From assembly GCA_027186245.1 (NCBI GenBank), contig CP114486.1, forward strand, positions 4,059,501 to 4,123,500: 64,000 nt of DNA, written 5' to 3'. Origin of the DNA: Coriaria nepalensis. Lineage: Eukaryota; Streptophyta; Magnoliopsida; Cucurbitales; Coriariaceae. Shown one piece after another: positions 11,054 to 22,185 of the stretch; the first letter of the stretch is position 1, and every line of letters begins with the position of its first letter. The position numbers were made by a program, and so were the translations under genes. The notes under the pieces were generated by a model. It was not told the DNA's origin. It searched no databases and was given only the letters and a program-made list of their open reading frames with translations.

Positions 11054-13513
11054 GTATGACAAGATAGATGGAACGGGGATTTTTTAAAGATTGATGTGGG
11101 GGGGTTGGGAAGCCATGCCAGCTTTTGATTGTCTGGCTGTCAAGATTGGGTTTTTTTTTTCTGGTTCAAGTTTTGAATTCTGTAGATTATTGTTAAATTG
11201 AATTGAATAAGGGAAATCTTGATGATTACATTGATTAATTGCATGATGGTTTTTGACTTTGTGAAGGCTGCGCAACAAACCTTTGACACGTGTGGATTGC
11301 AGAGTTTAGTTTTAGAATTTGGGATAATCATAAACTGGGGGTTGGTTTCTGGAAATGTTGGGAATTGGACAAGAAATTTTAAAGAATCCGAATGTTGTTC
11401 GATTCAGAATCTTGCTCAGCTGTGTTGTCTTTGTTTCTTTATTTGCAATTTGGCCGGATGTCAGGAAACAGAGGCGATATTATATGTATTATACATTGAC
11501 TGCCGTTGTTTTCATGGGGATCTAGATGTCGTTTTCTGTAGATAAAGTGCCATCTCCACATGCATAATGTCGTTTTGGCCCTTGGGAGACTTGAAAGGAG
11601 AGGCTACCCGTTATTTTAAGGTAACGTTAGTTGCACTTTGGCAATCTGGAACGACATGTCGTTTATGAACTGAAAGTTCAGTTGCATCCATCCTTAAACT
11701 TGAGATTTCAGGTCGGACCTGGTTGAAAATTACGATGTGGGCTCTGATCCATGTTTTTGCTCAATTATGCGTCTTGTCTTTTCTCATAGTAGATCTGAGT
11801 TGGCCAGTTTCCATTGATATTACATGTCAACATACTATTGCTTTTTGTTGACACTTAAGAGGGTGAGATATCAGATCGTGGAGGGAAAAAGATCCCAGTT
11901 TTCATTCTCTTTGATGAAAGTTGATCCACACTAACCAGTATAGAACATGAAATCTTAGGTATGAGCCGTGTGATCAATGCTTTCAAGCTGCAAAGTCATA
12001 TTCAGTTCTTCTCTAGTCGTTTAGTAGCCTGTTTTGTTTTGAGTAATCAGTATCTATAATAAAATAAACCAATTAATCTTAACGATACATATAATTAATA
12101 TGAAATTCATTACGGACAATAATATTCAGTAATATTTGAAAGGTCGTTTGCTTTTGGGGGTTGATGTCTTGTAAAGAGGGCACACATTGAGTTGTCAGAG
12201 AAATAATTTTACATCGTTTCGTACATCCAACCTAGGAATAATCAATCAATTTGGGTCATTGCCTTACACTACCTTAGACCTACTTTTTAGAATATGATCA
12301 CCCATGTAGGTTGGAACTAGGACGTACAGATTACAGAAACTGCCTTCTTAGTTCTTACACAAATATAAAAACTACTGACCGAAGCATAATTAAGGCAATA
12401 TTAGAAAGAAAGGAACAAAAATGAAAAAAAAAGAGGAGGTTGTTGTCGATTGTGGTGGATGGGACACTCGGCCCATAGAGAACATGATACCAAACGATTA
12501 TTAAAAGGGTCATTAGCTGTGGGCAGCAAATCTTCAAACTGATTTAGTGGTTGGATATAACCATTTGCCAGTACTATCTAGACATCTAAGCTTTAGAACA
12601 GTGAAAGTAGAAGAGTCGATGGTTACCATGGACTCTTAATCCTTATAACTTTGTTACTTTTGGGTTTAGTTTTGATTGGAGATTTTAAAACTAATTTTGG
12701 GGTATATATTTTTTTCGTGGGTTTGATAGTGTTTCTTCAAATATTATATGAATATCTAATTTTTTAATTTTAATTTTTTTTTATTTACAGTTAAATATAT
12801 TATATATTATATAAAGAAAATTTTATCTAAATACATTTAATTATTTTTTTAATTTATCATATAATTTACTTTCAAAATATCAATTTTCTTTATCCGCAAT
12901 CCGGCTGACGAATTATATATATATATAGCTACCTTGCATTGTTTTCAAATGTCAGAAGACTTTGACATTCGAAAAGATGAAACCTAGTCACACTCGATCC
13001 CCTTTTTTTCCTTTTTTTTTTTTTCTTTTACAAACGAAGAGTAACATTGGTTTAAAGCACTAGAGTTTATTCCAATCGGCCTAAATTTGTCTGGAAAAAA
13101 TATAGTAGTAGTAGTAGTAGTAGTAGGCTAGTAGCTCTTTCTATCTCCCCTTTGGTAATAGATAGATATACTTACCACTGTTGGGAATGTGGGACCCTGT
13201 TCCAACATGAATGCACCAACTTTTTTTACCCTTTTTTTTTTTTTATTTTTTTCCATTGATTCCAATTAAAGTAACCCACTAGACTGGTACTTGATTTAAC
13301 ACCATTACTATACTAGCGTTGTCAAATTTGGTAGGGCCTGCCTAAACATGTCAGTCAGGTTGTTTAGCGATTTATGTATCATGGTCACTTTGTGCTACTA
13401 TTTTCGTTGAGTTTACTTAGTGGCTTTAATGGGTGATTTGATTGACGTTTTCTAACTAGTGCGACGCCATCATTCTTTGCTCCATCGATATCATGTCTAT
13501 ACCAATCGTTAAT
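11054..13513. other. Intergenic region, no gene recognised
   Basis: No protein-like reading frame was identified. A 108-codon open frame at 11219-11545 lacks domain features. The region holds poly-T tracts (13000-13030, 13230-13252), a (TAG)n run at 13103-13126, and otherwise unremarkable AT-rich DNA up to the hAT-like element. Confidence 0.5.
13103..13126. repeat. (TAG)n microsatellite
   Basis: About eight consecutive TAG triplets. Confidence 0.9.
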
Positions 13514-14171
13514 TAGAGGTGGAGGTTCGTCCGGTTAGATTCAATATTATTTGGATATAATATAGATTATGTTATGTTTGGTATGAATTAATTTTTGTTA
13601 TATTTGTATTTGTATTTGTATTTGTATTTGTATTCATATTCGTACTTAAAAATAAAGATACGTTATGGTGTAGATATAATAATAAGTCATAAATGTATTA
13701 TATCGGTTCGTGAGTCCATTTCGGCTCACGTATTTGTTTTGGCCTATGAGCTCATTTCAATTCGTGAGCTTATTTCAATTCGTAAGCTCGAAAAACTTTT
13801 TAAAAAAAATTAATTTTAAATAAATTTTTTTTAAAAGTAATTAGTAAAATATTAATATTATAATATATGCTTTGTATATTGTTAATCATTCATAATATTT
13901 ATTATTTAATAAATTAAAAATTAGTATCATTAATAATTAAAATTATAAATAAACTGTAATAAATATTATTTGATCAAACAAGATCTTGTATTAATAGAAA
14001 AGTTTTTAACATATAATATGAGTATATACCTCGATCAGGCCCAAAAGAGTCGTGTCATGCTGGCCCACGTGCCCGCATAATTGGGCACGACACAGCTTGA
14101 CACCCGTGCTGTACTTTTGTCATACCGTGTTGTGCATACTCGTGCTGGTCCAACCCATTTTGCTACCTCTA
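13514..14171 (-). mobile_element. hAT-like non-autonomous element, copy B
   Basis: The left end reads 'tagaggtgg' and the right end is the reverse complement of 'tagaggtagcaaaatggg'; this terminal form is typical of plant hAT-like elements. The flanking octamers are 'tcgttaat' and 'ttgccaat', identical at 5 of 8 positions with only transitions between them, consistent with an old 8-bp target duplication. The subterminal region at 14040-14150 is rich in repeated 'cgtg'/'ggcacgacac' motifs. The interior (13800-13960) is the reverse complement of the AT-rich core in copies A and C. A six-fold TATTTG repeat lies at 13601-13632. There is no transposase frame. Confidence 0.65.
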
Positions 14172-14517
14172 TTGCCAATTAGCAGCACATAGCTTGTTTA
14201 TATATGTCCATTCTTTTATAGTGCACTTAGATGTAAGAGGAGTTGCTTGGAGTATTTACTATATCAGGAAATTGGAATGGAGCTTACTTAAATAACTATT
14301 TGCAACAATACATATAAGAATAGTACTATGTAACATGATATGAAGATTTATCCAACGCATGCATGTTGTTGAGATTTATAGGATTGGATAGGATCCAAAC
14401 TTGTATACTTGCCCAAATCCAAATTCTTATGTAACTTTGGAGTTTAATTGGAAATCATGCATTTGTGATTACTAATGAATCAACAACTTAAATGCTACAT
14501 ATATTAATAACTTGACA

Positions 14518-14731
14518 TGATATTTAATGTGTAAAATATAACAGATAAATTAAATCCATGATTTTCCTATTACAATCTTACATTCTTTATTTGAACATAT
14601 TTAAATATATGTTGTAATTATCTTTTTGATATTCCCGTAACTCTTATGATTTCTAATGTACTTATGGATATATATTGGTTTAAACCATAATACAAATTAT
14701 TGAATTTTTCATTTTTTTTATTGAAATTGTT
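14518..14731 (+). repeat. 5' LTR remnant of the copia element
   Basis: About 214 bp, aligned with the 3' LTR over most of its length. The start is set at 'tgatatttaatg', which pairs with 'tgttaatttt' at 19053. It ends two bases before the primer-binding site. The usual terminal CA is not preserved. Confidence 0.7.
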
Positions 14732-14879
14732 TATGGTATCAGAGCTCCACTTATCTCTAACGAGATTTTAGATTTTTTCTTTTCTGTATATTTTTTGTTT
14801 GCAGCCCTCATTCATCACACAACCATGGGTGTCGCCCTCGCCGCTACTGCTGCCAGCGATCTGCTAACCATCATTCTGG

Positions 14880-15790
14880 TTGCACCCCTATTGCCCATCT
14901 GCTGCGGCAATAGTTCAAGAATCCCCTCTTGCTGCGGCTACTGGCCTTCCTCTCATCGCCATTAACGCTCATCAACAGTTGCCAATTCAGTTGACACCGC
15001 TTAACTTCCAATCATGGCAAGCACAAGTTAAGGCTATTTTCATCGGGTATGACCTACTCGACTATCTCGACGGTTCAACCATCCCTCCACTGTGCGACCT
15101 CGATGCAGCCCCCTCTCCCTCCTTCGTCTATTAGTTCGATTAGGATAATCTTATCCACTATGCCATATTTATGTCTTGACATAAGTAATGCCTCTAATCG
15201 CAACGACATCCAACGTTGCAGCTGCATGGACCTCACTTTTTCACCTCTATGCCAGCCGCTCTCGTACTCGAGTCATGTAGATTAAAGATGATCTATCTTT
15301 ACTTACTCTTAGCAACTCTTTGGTTTCAACTTTCTTCAACTTATTAAGGCTAAACTTGACGAGTTACCTACCATTAATCGGCCTTTATTCGATGATGACA
15401 TCCCTCTTTACATACTAAATGGTCTAGGTGCTGCTTATCATGACATTGTCGGCCCCATCCGGGCTCGTGGGACCTCATACCAATTCGAGAAACTCCATGA
15501 CTTTCTTGTTGCTCATGAGGCTTATCTTAAGTGTCTTGACACATCGGCTGCCTCTCTCATGGCTACTACCAACATCGCTTCTCATGGCTCCTCTCAGGAT
15601 TATGGACATCATTTATCCAATGGTAGTCGTGGTCGTGGTCGGTCTCGTCAAGTTAGTTCCAATAATGATCGCACCACCATCTCTTGTTAATGGTGTGGTT
15701 ATCGTGGTCACACTGTCGATATTTGCCGAAAACTTCGTGCCTCAGCTCACTCTGCCATCTCTTCTCCCACTGGACCAAAGAATGACTTGA
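14880..15790 (+). pseudogene. copia gag remnant with CCHC knuckle
   Basis: The first open part encodes a gag-like block, TPLNFQSWQAQVKAIFIGYD, typical of copia gag. Further gag sequence follows in shifted frames. At 15685-15726 there is a CCHC zinc knuckle (C-x2-C-x4-H-x4-C) with a TAA stop as its second codon. Multiple stops and frameshifts make the gene non-functional. Confidence 0.8.
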
Positions 15791-16700
15791 CATGGCTACT
15801 AGTCTCTAGGGCCTCACATAATATCACAACTGATCTTCGAAATCTTTATATTCATTCAGAGTATGATGGTACCGACGAAGTCCATATCACAGACGGTACA
15901 AGTTTGTCTATTTCTCACATTGGTTCTTCTCGTCTTTGTTTTCCATCTCGCACTTTTCATCTCTCTAATGTCTAATGTGTCCTTATGGCTCATAAGAATT
16001 TATTATCAGTTCATAAATTTATGAAGACTAATAATGTGTGGCTTGAATTTTGTTCCTCTCATTTTGTTGTTAAGGATTAAACAACGGGGACGCCTCTAAC
16101 TCAAGGACCGTGTAAGGATGGGGTTTATTTGCTCCGACTACGGACTTCACTTTCCCACCCATCGGCATCTCTTAGTGAAGGTGTTGTGCTCTCTAGTTGG
16201 CATCAACGGCCCGATCATCCGCCTTTCAAAATTAGTTCTTCTTTAATTAATAAGTTTTGTTTACCTATTACAAATGACAAATATTCTATTCCAATTTTTT
16301 GTATTGCTTGTGATTCAAATAAAAATCATCATTTGTCGTCTCGGGACACATCACTTATTAGCACTCATCCCTGCAATTTATTTACGTTGATGTTTGGGGT
16401 CCTAACCAGGTTCCATCTCTTAATGGTCATCGTGACTACTTACTACTTGTTGATCATTTTACTAAATAATCATGGTTTTGCCCGCTATAAACTAAATCGT
16501 AAGTTGTTGTTTTCTTTCCTCAATACAAGGCCATGGTTGAAAAACATTTCAATCAAAAAATCCATAATTTTTACTGATAATAGGGGCGAGTTTCTCGCCC
16601 TTCGGCACTTTCTTAATCACCATGGTATTAGTTGGTTCACCGCAGCTCCTCACACTCCTCAACAAAATGGTATTGTTGTATTCCTTTATCCTTTTGGGCT
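15787..16700 (+). pseudogene. copia protease and integrase remnants
   Basis: At 15790-15950 a protease-like block reads RASHNITTDLRNL then HITDGTSLSISHIGSS; the catalytic DSGAS motif has lost its Asp. Integrase follows: a WHQRPDHP zinc-finger block near 16195, a degenerate core near 16380-16470, and TDNRGEFLALRHFLNHHGIS near 16575-16630 with TPQQNG just after. Frames change several times. Confidence 0.8.
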
Positions 16701-17589
16701 CTTGCATTTGATATGGCCACTTATCTTCTCAACTAGACACCCACTCCTCTTTTTGCCAATATGAGTCCTTATGATCATCTCTTTGATAAATTGCAAAATT
16801 ATCACAAATTTTGAATTTTTGGTTGAAAATGTACACCAATCATAAGCGCAAACCTAAATCCTAGCCATGCATATATTTATTGGTTACTCGGCCTCTTAAT
16901 CAGCATATAAGTGTTTAGCTCTCGATTCTCATCAGATTTTTTCTGTCCTGACACGTTAAGTTTTGTGAAACAATTTTCCCATTTGAACATCCTAATCGGT
17001 TCGGTATTGTATGTTCAAACCACATGAAATTGCATTCTACTTCATGCGCATTAGGTCCAATCTTCGTTGGGCCCATTCCCACTCCACCTTCTGTTCGGCC
17101 TGATATCTTTATGCTCGGCCTAAATCCAAATCCAAGCCCAACTGCCATGTTGCCTTAGCCCATCGGATCTCTTCATCATGCCGACATGTTGTCTCCTGTT
17201 TCGTGCATTCAAGTTTCATGTCAACAGCTCCCACTTACTCCTATTGGGCCTCTCTCACCTAGGCCACATCCATCACATCTAGTGATGTATATCCTCCCTC
17301 CTCTACTGATTTTCAAACATCCCTAGGTGCTCTCTCCTCTATCTCGCATACATCACAAATTTTCCCCTTAAGACCTCATCTTTCTCGGCAATATTCCATG
17401 ACTACTCGGGCCATGAACAATATTTTCAAACTGAAAATTATTCATGTTGCCATGAAACACCATATACCCCTAGAAATTGAGCCTACTTGTGTCTGTGACA
17501 CTTTGAAACATACTAAATGGCGTTTTGCCATGTCTAAGTAATGTATGGCTCTCCAATGGCATAGAACTTGAGATCTTGTCCGTGCAGAT

Positions 17590-18780
17590 CATGCTCAAAA
17601 TCTCGTTGGCTACAAATGGTTTTTTCGTATCAAACAAAATCTCGACTGCTCTATTGCTCGCTATAAAGCCCATCTCGTCGCCAAGGGCTTTCATTAATGC
17701 TCCAGCTTTGATTATGAAAAAACATTCAGTGCAGTTGTCAAGCATGTCAATATTCTAACAATTCTCTCTCTCGTTATCATGCATGGTTGGTCGGTTTGCC
17801 AACTCGATGTTAACAATGTCTTTTTTCACGGGATCTTGACCGAGGCTATCTACATGTCTCAACTCGTGGGATTTCTTGACTCCTCAAATCAAACACATGT
17901 CTATAAGCTTCAGAAATCTCTTTATAGCCTTAAGCAAGCTCCTCATGCAAGCAAGCTCCTCATGCAAGCAAGCTCCTCATGTAAGCAAGCTCCTCGCGCG
18001 TGGTATCGCACCCTCAACCTGCTCTTATCTCTTTAGGTTTCACTCAAGCCCCTTCTGATACGTTCCTCTTTATTATGCATAATGGGACCACATGCTTCTA
18101 CTTTCTTGTTTATGTATATGATCTTATTATAATCAGAAATTACCCCACTCTCATTTCCATGCTCATCCGATAGCTTTCATCACGATTCTCGATTAAAGAT
18201 ATCGGCTCTTTATCCTACTTTCTTATCATTGAAGTTATGCATTGTCGTGAGGGGGTATTTCTCACTCAATAGAAGTACATCTCTGATGTTTTAACTCATC
18301 ATAAAATGGATGGTGCACGTCCTCTTCATACTCCCATGGCAACTTTTGTTCATCTTTCCAAGCTTGACACCTCCGAACCCGCTGCTTCTACAGCCTACAG
18401 TCAGGCCATATGCGCTCTACAATATCTCACTCTTAGACAATCTAAAATTGCATTTCTGGTAAGTCGTCTTGCTTAGTTTATGGCTACCCCCACACTTACT
18501 CATTGGACTCCTGTCAAGTGACTTCTTCGCTATCTTAAGGGTACAATCGGCTATGGACTTCTTCTCCGCTGATTCACCAACTTCAATATTACTGCTTATT
18601 CCTATGCTGATTGGGTCAGAAATCCTACCAACTGCACCTCCACTTCCGCCTTTATTGTTTTCTCGGTCATAATCCTATTACATGGAGTTCTCATAAACAA
18701 CGTGTTGTTGCATGATCTTCTACTAAAGCATAATATTGGGCTCTTGCTTGCACCACATTTGAATTTTTTATTATTCAAAA
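17590..18780 (+). pseudogene. copia reverse transcriptase / RNase H remnant
   Basis: RT blocks visible by frame-hopping include YKWFFRIKQNLD, YKAHLVAKGF, SVCQLDVNNVFFHG and LYSLKQAP. The YVDD catalytic box at 18110-18121 has become YVYD through a GAT to TAT change, removing one catalytic aspartate. A 17-bp unit is present four times at 17935-18002 inside the LKQAPRAWY block. RNase H traces follow near 18690-18760. Stops occur throughout. Confidence 0.85.
17935..18002 (+). repeat. 17-bp tandem repeat inside copia RT
   Basis: Units start at 17935, 17952, 17969 and 17986, each close to 'caagctcctcatgcaag'. Only one copy is expected at this place in a normal element, so three extra copies (51 bp, exactly 17 codons) were added without shifting the frame. 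Confidence 0.92.
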
Positions 18781-19052
18781 CCTCTTCTCTGAGCTCCTAG
18801 TTCCGCTCCATCGTCCTCCTCTACTCTATTGCAACAATATTGGTGCAACACATCTTTCGCTTAACCCGATAATGCATTCACATATGAAGCATATATCGGT
18901 AAATATTCATTTATTTGTGATCTTATTTCCAGGAGCCTCCTTATAATCTCTCACATTTCAACCACCAACTAACTTGCGGACTTTATTTACTAAGCCTCTT
19001 GGTTGAACTCATTTTAAATTGTTACGAGACAAAATCACCGTCGCTGATGGCA

Positions 19053-19244
19053 TGTTAATTTTGTGAAAGCATATAACAAAAAACTAAATGCATGATTTTC
19101 CTCCTACAATCTTGCATTCCTTATTTAAATATATGCTGTAAATATCTTTTTAATATCCCTATAACTATTAAGGTTGCTATTATATATTGGTTTAAACAAT
19201 AATACAAATTATTGAATTTTTTCATATTATTATTGAAATCGTTT
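19053..19244 (+). repeat. 3' LTR remnant of the copia element
   Basis: About 192 bp, matching the 5' LTR in order and orientation, with many substitutions and short indels. No clear polypurine tract precedes it. Confidence 0.7.
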
Positions 19245-19421
19245 ATAAAGTTCGGAGGGTTAGAAAGTGAACGACCGTATTAAAATGAGGCGTAGAAGAT
19301 AAAGTAAAATTAGGTAGATAGAAAATGGATGAGTGACTATATTATTACGTCATATTCATTAACGTCAAATCAAGTCATGCTCTCTTAGGTAGCTACGGGG
19401 TCAAGCATCGTGATCTAACAC

Positions 19422-19441
19422 TATATATGGAATTAGGGTTT
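19422..19441 (+). promoter_or_regulatory. TATA box and telo-box-like motif of the SPIRAL1-like gene
   Basis: 'tatatat' at 19422-19428 lies about 110 bp before the ATG at 19536. TAGGGTTT (the telo-box in reverse orientation) follows at 19434-19441, a motif common near transcription starts of plant genes expressed in growing tissue. Confidence 0.5.
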
Positions 19442-19535
19442 GCTAATATCCTTCTGATCATCTCCCTGTTAGCCAGCCAGCTAGTACTTAATTCTTAATT
19501 CAAATTAATTAACAGCTTATATATAAGCTTCGATC

Positions 19536-20011
19536 ATGAGTAGAGGTGTGAGCTACGGTGGGGGGCAAAGCTCGTTAGGTTACCTGTTTGGCAATGAGCT
19601 TGAGCAACCAAACAGGCCGCAGCAGCTGCCTCTACCCACCTCTCGATCAATGCTAATTCAACCTCCTCCTTATGGCATCGAAACCTCCCTTGACGAGAAT
19701 CCCTCTCTTCCGCTGCCGCCTCCTCCGCCTCCTCCTTATGATGATGATCATAACACAACGCCTAATGTCTCCAACAACTACTACCGATCTAGCGGTCAAA
19801 ACTCTGGAAACTTCGTCACTGTGAGAATTAATTTGCACCATTTCTTCCAATTAATCAACTAATTTCTCATCATACTATAATATATATGTATATGTGTGTG
19901 TATTGTATCATGATCTTTGATGATGATGATGATCAGAACCGTCCGTCTACAAAAGTGAAAGCAGTTCCTGGCGGTGATTCATCTCTTGGCTACTTGTTCG
20001 GAGATAAGTGA
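19536..20011 (+). CDS. SP1L: SPIRAL1-like microtubule-associated protein
   Basis: Two exons, 19536-19820 and 19937-20011, joined by a GT-AG intron, give 119 aa, the same length as I recall for Arabidopsis SPIRAL1. The hallmarks are the near-identical terminal repeats: GGGQSSLGYLFGNE at the N-terminus and GGDSSLGYLFGDK at the C-terminus. Just before the latter come GQNSGNF and RPSTKV, both conserved in the family. The middle is Pro-rich with a polyproline run (PPPPPPP) and is variable in the family. SPR1-like proteins bind cortical microtubules and keep cell expansion straight. The gene lies just downstream of the dead copia element and seems intact. Confidence 0.93.
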
Positions 20012-22119
20012 TCAACATCAGTAGTTATTTGTGGCTTAATTCTTACCTTGTGCGTGGATTATGAATAAACAAATGTATGAGCCCCCAAAAAGTGACATCA
20101 TTGTGTTTAGCGACAAGTGTTAACTTTGTGTGTTTTAATTAATCCAGTTCTATGTTGTGTTGTGTTGATTGGCGAAGGAATATATACAATTTCGTGATTT
20201 TTTATATGTACTATGAACTTGAAGAAGATGGATTGCATTGTTTCATATTAGTTTAATACTTTATATTCCCAAATGAGAAACCCTACTTCCCCACCCACGA
20301 CTGAAATCAACATACATATGTCTCTGGTTGTGGGTCTCTAATCATATGGTCTCTAATCATATGTGCATGTGATCGATGTAATTGGAAAGTGGCCTTCTCC
20401 TCGATCAACTAGTTTCATGCTTCGTCGAGTTCAAGCTCAAGTGGTAATTGTCTTTGTTGATCATGTTATCCTTCCTTTAGTTATGCATATATTTTTATAC
20501 ATATGTACTTTTTTGTGAGTATTTCAACTTACATTTTATGTTCTTAATTTCCACTTTGATGCGTAAGATCATAGTTTTCAATACAAACATGTATAAGAAG
20601 TAGAGCGCAAAGACATATATAGCTAGCTAGCTAGAGCCTAGTTATGCAGTTGTATCATATGGGTCATGATGGGATTTGGATAACTTCTGTTGTCTTTTGG
20701 TTTGTGAGAAAACACATATCATATTATCATTTGAGAAATTGCATGGATTACTTATTGATTCTGTTTAATAAAAGTCTATGTACAAACTGCCAAGTTAGAA
20801 CTAAGATCAGGATTGTATATATTATGGATGTTCAAAATTTAAGTAAGAACACGTCTCTAGAGTTAGTTTGGCACAGAATTTTTAATACACACACAAACCA
20901 ACCAACCAGGTTAAATCATGACAAAGTCTCAGCCTGATTGATTGGAGTAAAATATTCCCGGAATCCATAAAAATGCCTCTAACTTGGCAATACTTTTCAC
21001 AGATTTACATTGCAAAAACTATTACCAAAATAGCGGGAAAGAACCATTTTTTTTGAAGCCGGATTTCTCATACTCAATTTTCACAGTTTTAAGACCCGAG
21101 AACGAGTTTTGAGATACATAACCAAACATACTATATATATTTTTTTCATTTGCGTCTCTCTCAATTGATCTGGGGTTAGTTAAGTTAATGAAATTATAAT
21201 CAAGATTTTTAGAATGTGCACCATAATGCTTACGTCGTCCATTTTCTAATCGGGTTTAATCCGGGTTAACTAAGTTAGCATCAACAAAAATAGAAGGAAG
21301 ACCCAAATCAATCCTTACAAAACAGGGAGAAACATTAGACATCAGTGTCAGATACTGCAAAGAGTACTAGCCCAATGTACTCTTAAAATAAAAAGGCCCA
21401 CTTAGTAAGTAAAGAGCTAAAAACCCAAATTTCATCAACAATTTGAACCCCATTAAACTCATTCCAAAATTTGCCTAATCATCATCCTTCCTTCTTCTAT
21501 TAGGCCCATTTTGCCTCATCATTCTCATGTACCTTCTTCGCTCGTTAGTATTCATCCCCCTCCGGTTCTATTACACTGTTGTCTAACAAAGCCCCACAGT
21601 CCACAGATGATATACATATGTCACGCATACGTAAAATTAAAAAAAAAATAAAAAAAAATAAAAGAAAAAGAAAGAAGAAGTGGAACAAGTAGTGTAGTGC
21701 ACTAATTAAAGAGAGTGGGCAGGGCAGCCACAGATTAAAAAGACCCCACACATCACACATGGAGCATCATCTACAATGTCAAGTAAATTAAGGCCATGTA
21801 CTTGTCCCTATATCTGTATTTACTCCAAAAGATTCAGACTCCACCCAGTACTCTTAGCTAAAGCCCGTGAATACTTGACCACAGCGAGACAAGAGATGCT
21901 CACGAGTTGGCATTAAGCACCAACATGTGCCCAAAATGCTTATACATTAACTCTCTGTTTTCATTTCACAACAACTTGAAATCTTATATTTTATTTATAA
22001 ATTAATAAACAATTTCTCATCCTTCACTGAAGATAATTTTTTTTTATGAATAATAAAGTGGAAATGAATTTAAAAAAGAAGAAGCATGAGATAAGATATG
22101 AGACTTCTAATACATGTGT
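20012..22119. other. Intergenic region, no gene recognised
   Basis: This begins with the 3' UTR of the SPIRAL1-like gene. An 'agctagctagctag' run lies near 20620. Open frames here, including one of 97 codons at 20644-20937, show no domain, signal or composition that would support a gene. A poly-A/AG-rich tract lies at 21636-21680. The right end is the promoter of the polygalacturonase-like gene. Confidence 0.5.
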
Positions 22120-22127
22120 TATAAATA
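22120..22127 (+). promoter_or_regulatory. Probable TATA box of the polygalacturonase-like gene
   Basis: TATAAATA, a strong plant TATA consensus, 66 bp upstream of the ATG at 22186. The implied 5' UTR is short (about 35 bp). Confidence 0.6.
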
Positions 22128-22185
22128 ACTGCTCTGTTCTTCAACGAAAGAGCAACGACCCCTGCCCTGTCTCCCCTTCTCTACA

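Larger units (their letters stand above)
14518..19244 (+). mobile_element. Decayed Ty1/copia LTR retrotransposon
   Basis: Two LTR remnants (14518-14731 and 19053-19244) share several long blocks, such as 'catgattttcct' and 'aatacaaattattgaatttt'. Directly after the 5' LTR, 14734-14745 reads 'tggtatcagagc', the copia primer-binding site for initiator tRNA-Met. In order between them are gag, a zinc knuckle, protease, integrase, reverse transcriptase and RNase H traces, all broken by stops and frameshifts. The domain order gag-PR-INT-RT identifies copia. No matching target-site duplication was found. The divergence of the LTRs and the many lesions indicate an old, inactive insertion. Its domains are listed separately. 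Confidence 0.9.

Noticed and set aside
11219..11545. 108-codon open frame on the plus strand
   Set aside because: No domain, signal peptide or biased composition; lies in the divergent promoter side of the small basic-protein gene.
14734..14745. tRNA-like string 'tggtatcagagc'
   Set aside because: It is the retrotransposon primer-binding site complementary to initiator tRNA-Met, not a tRNA gene.
20644..20937. 97-codon open frame
   Set aside because: AT-rich chance frame without recognisable motifs or supporting promoter.
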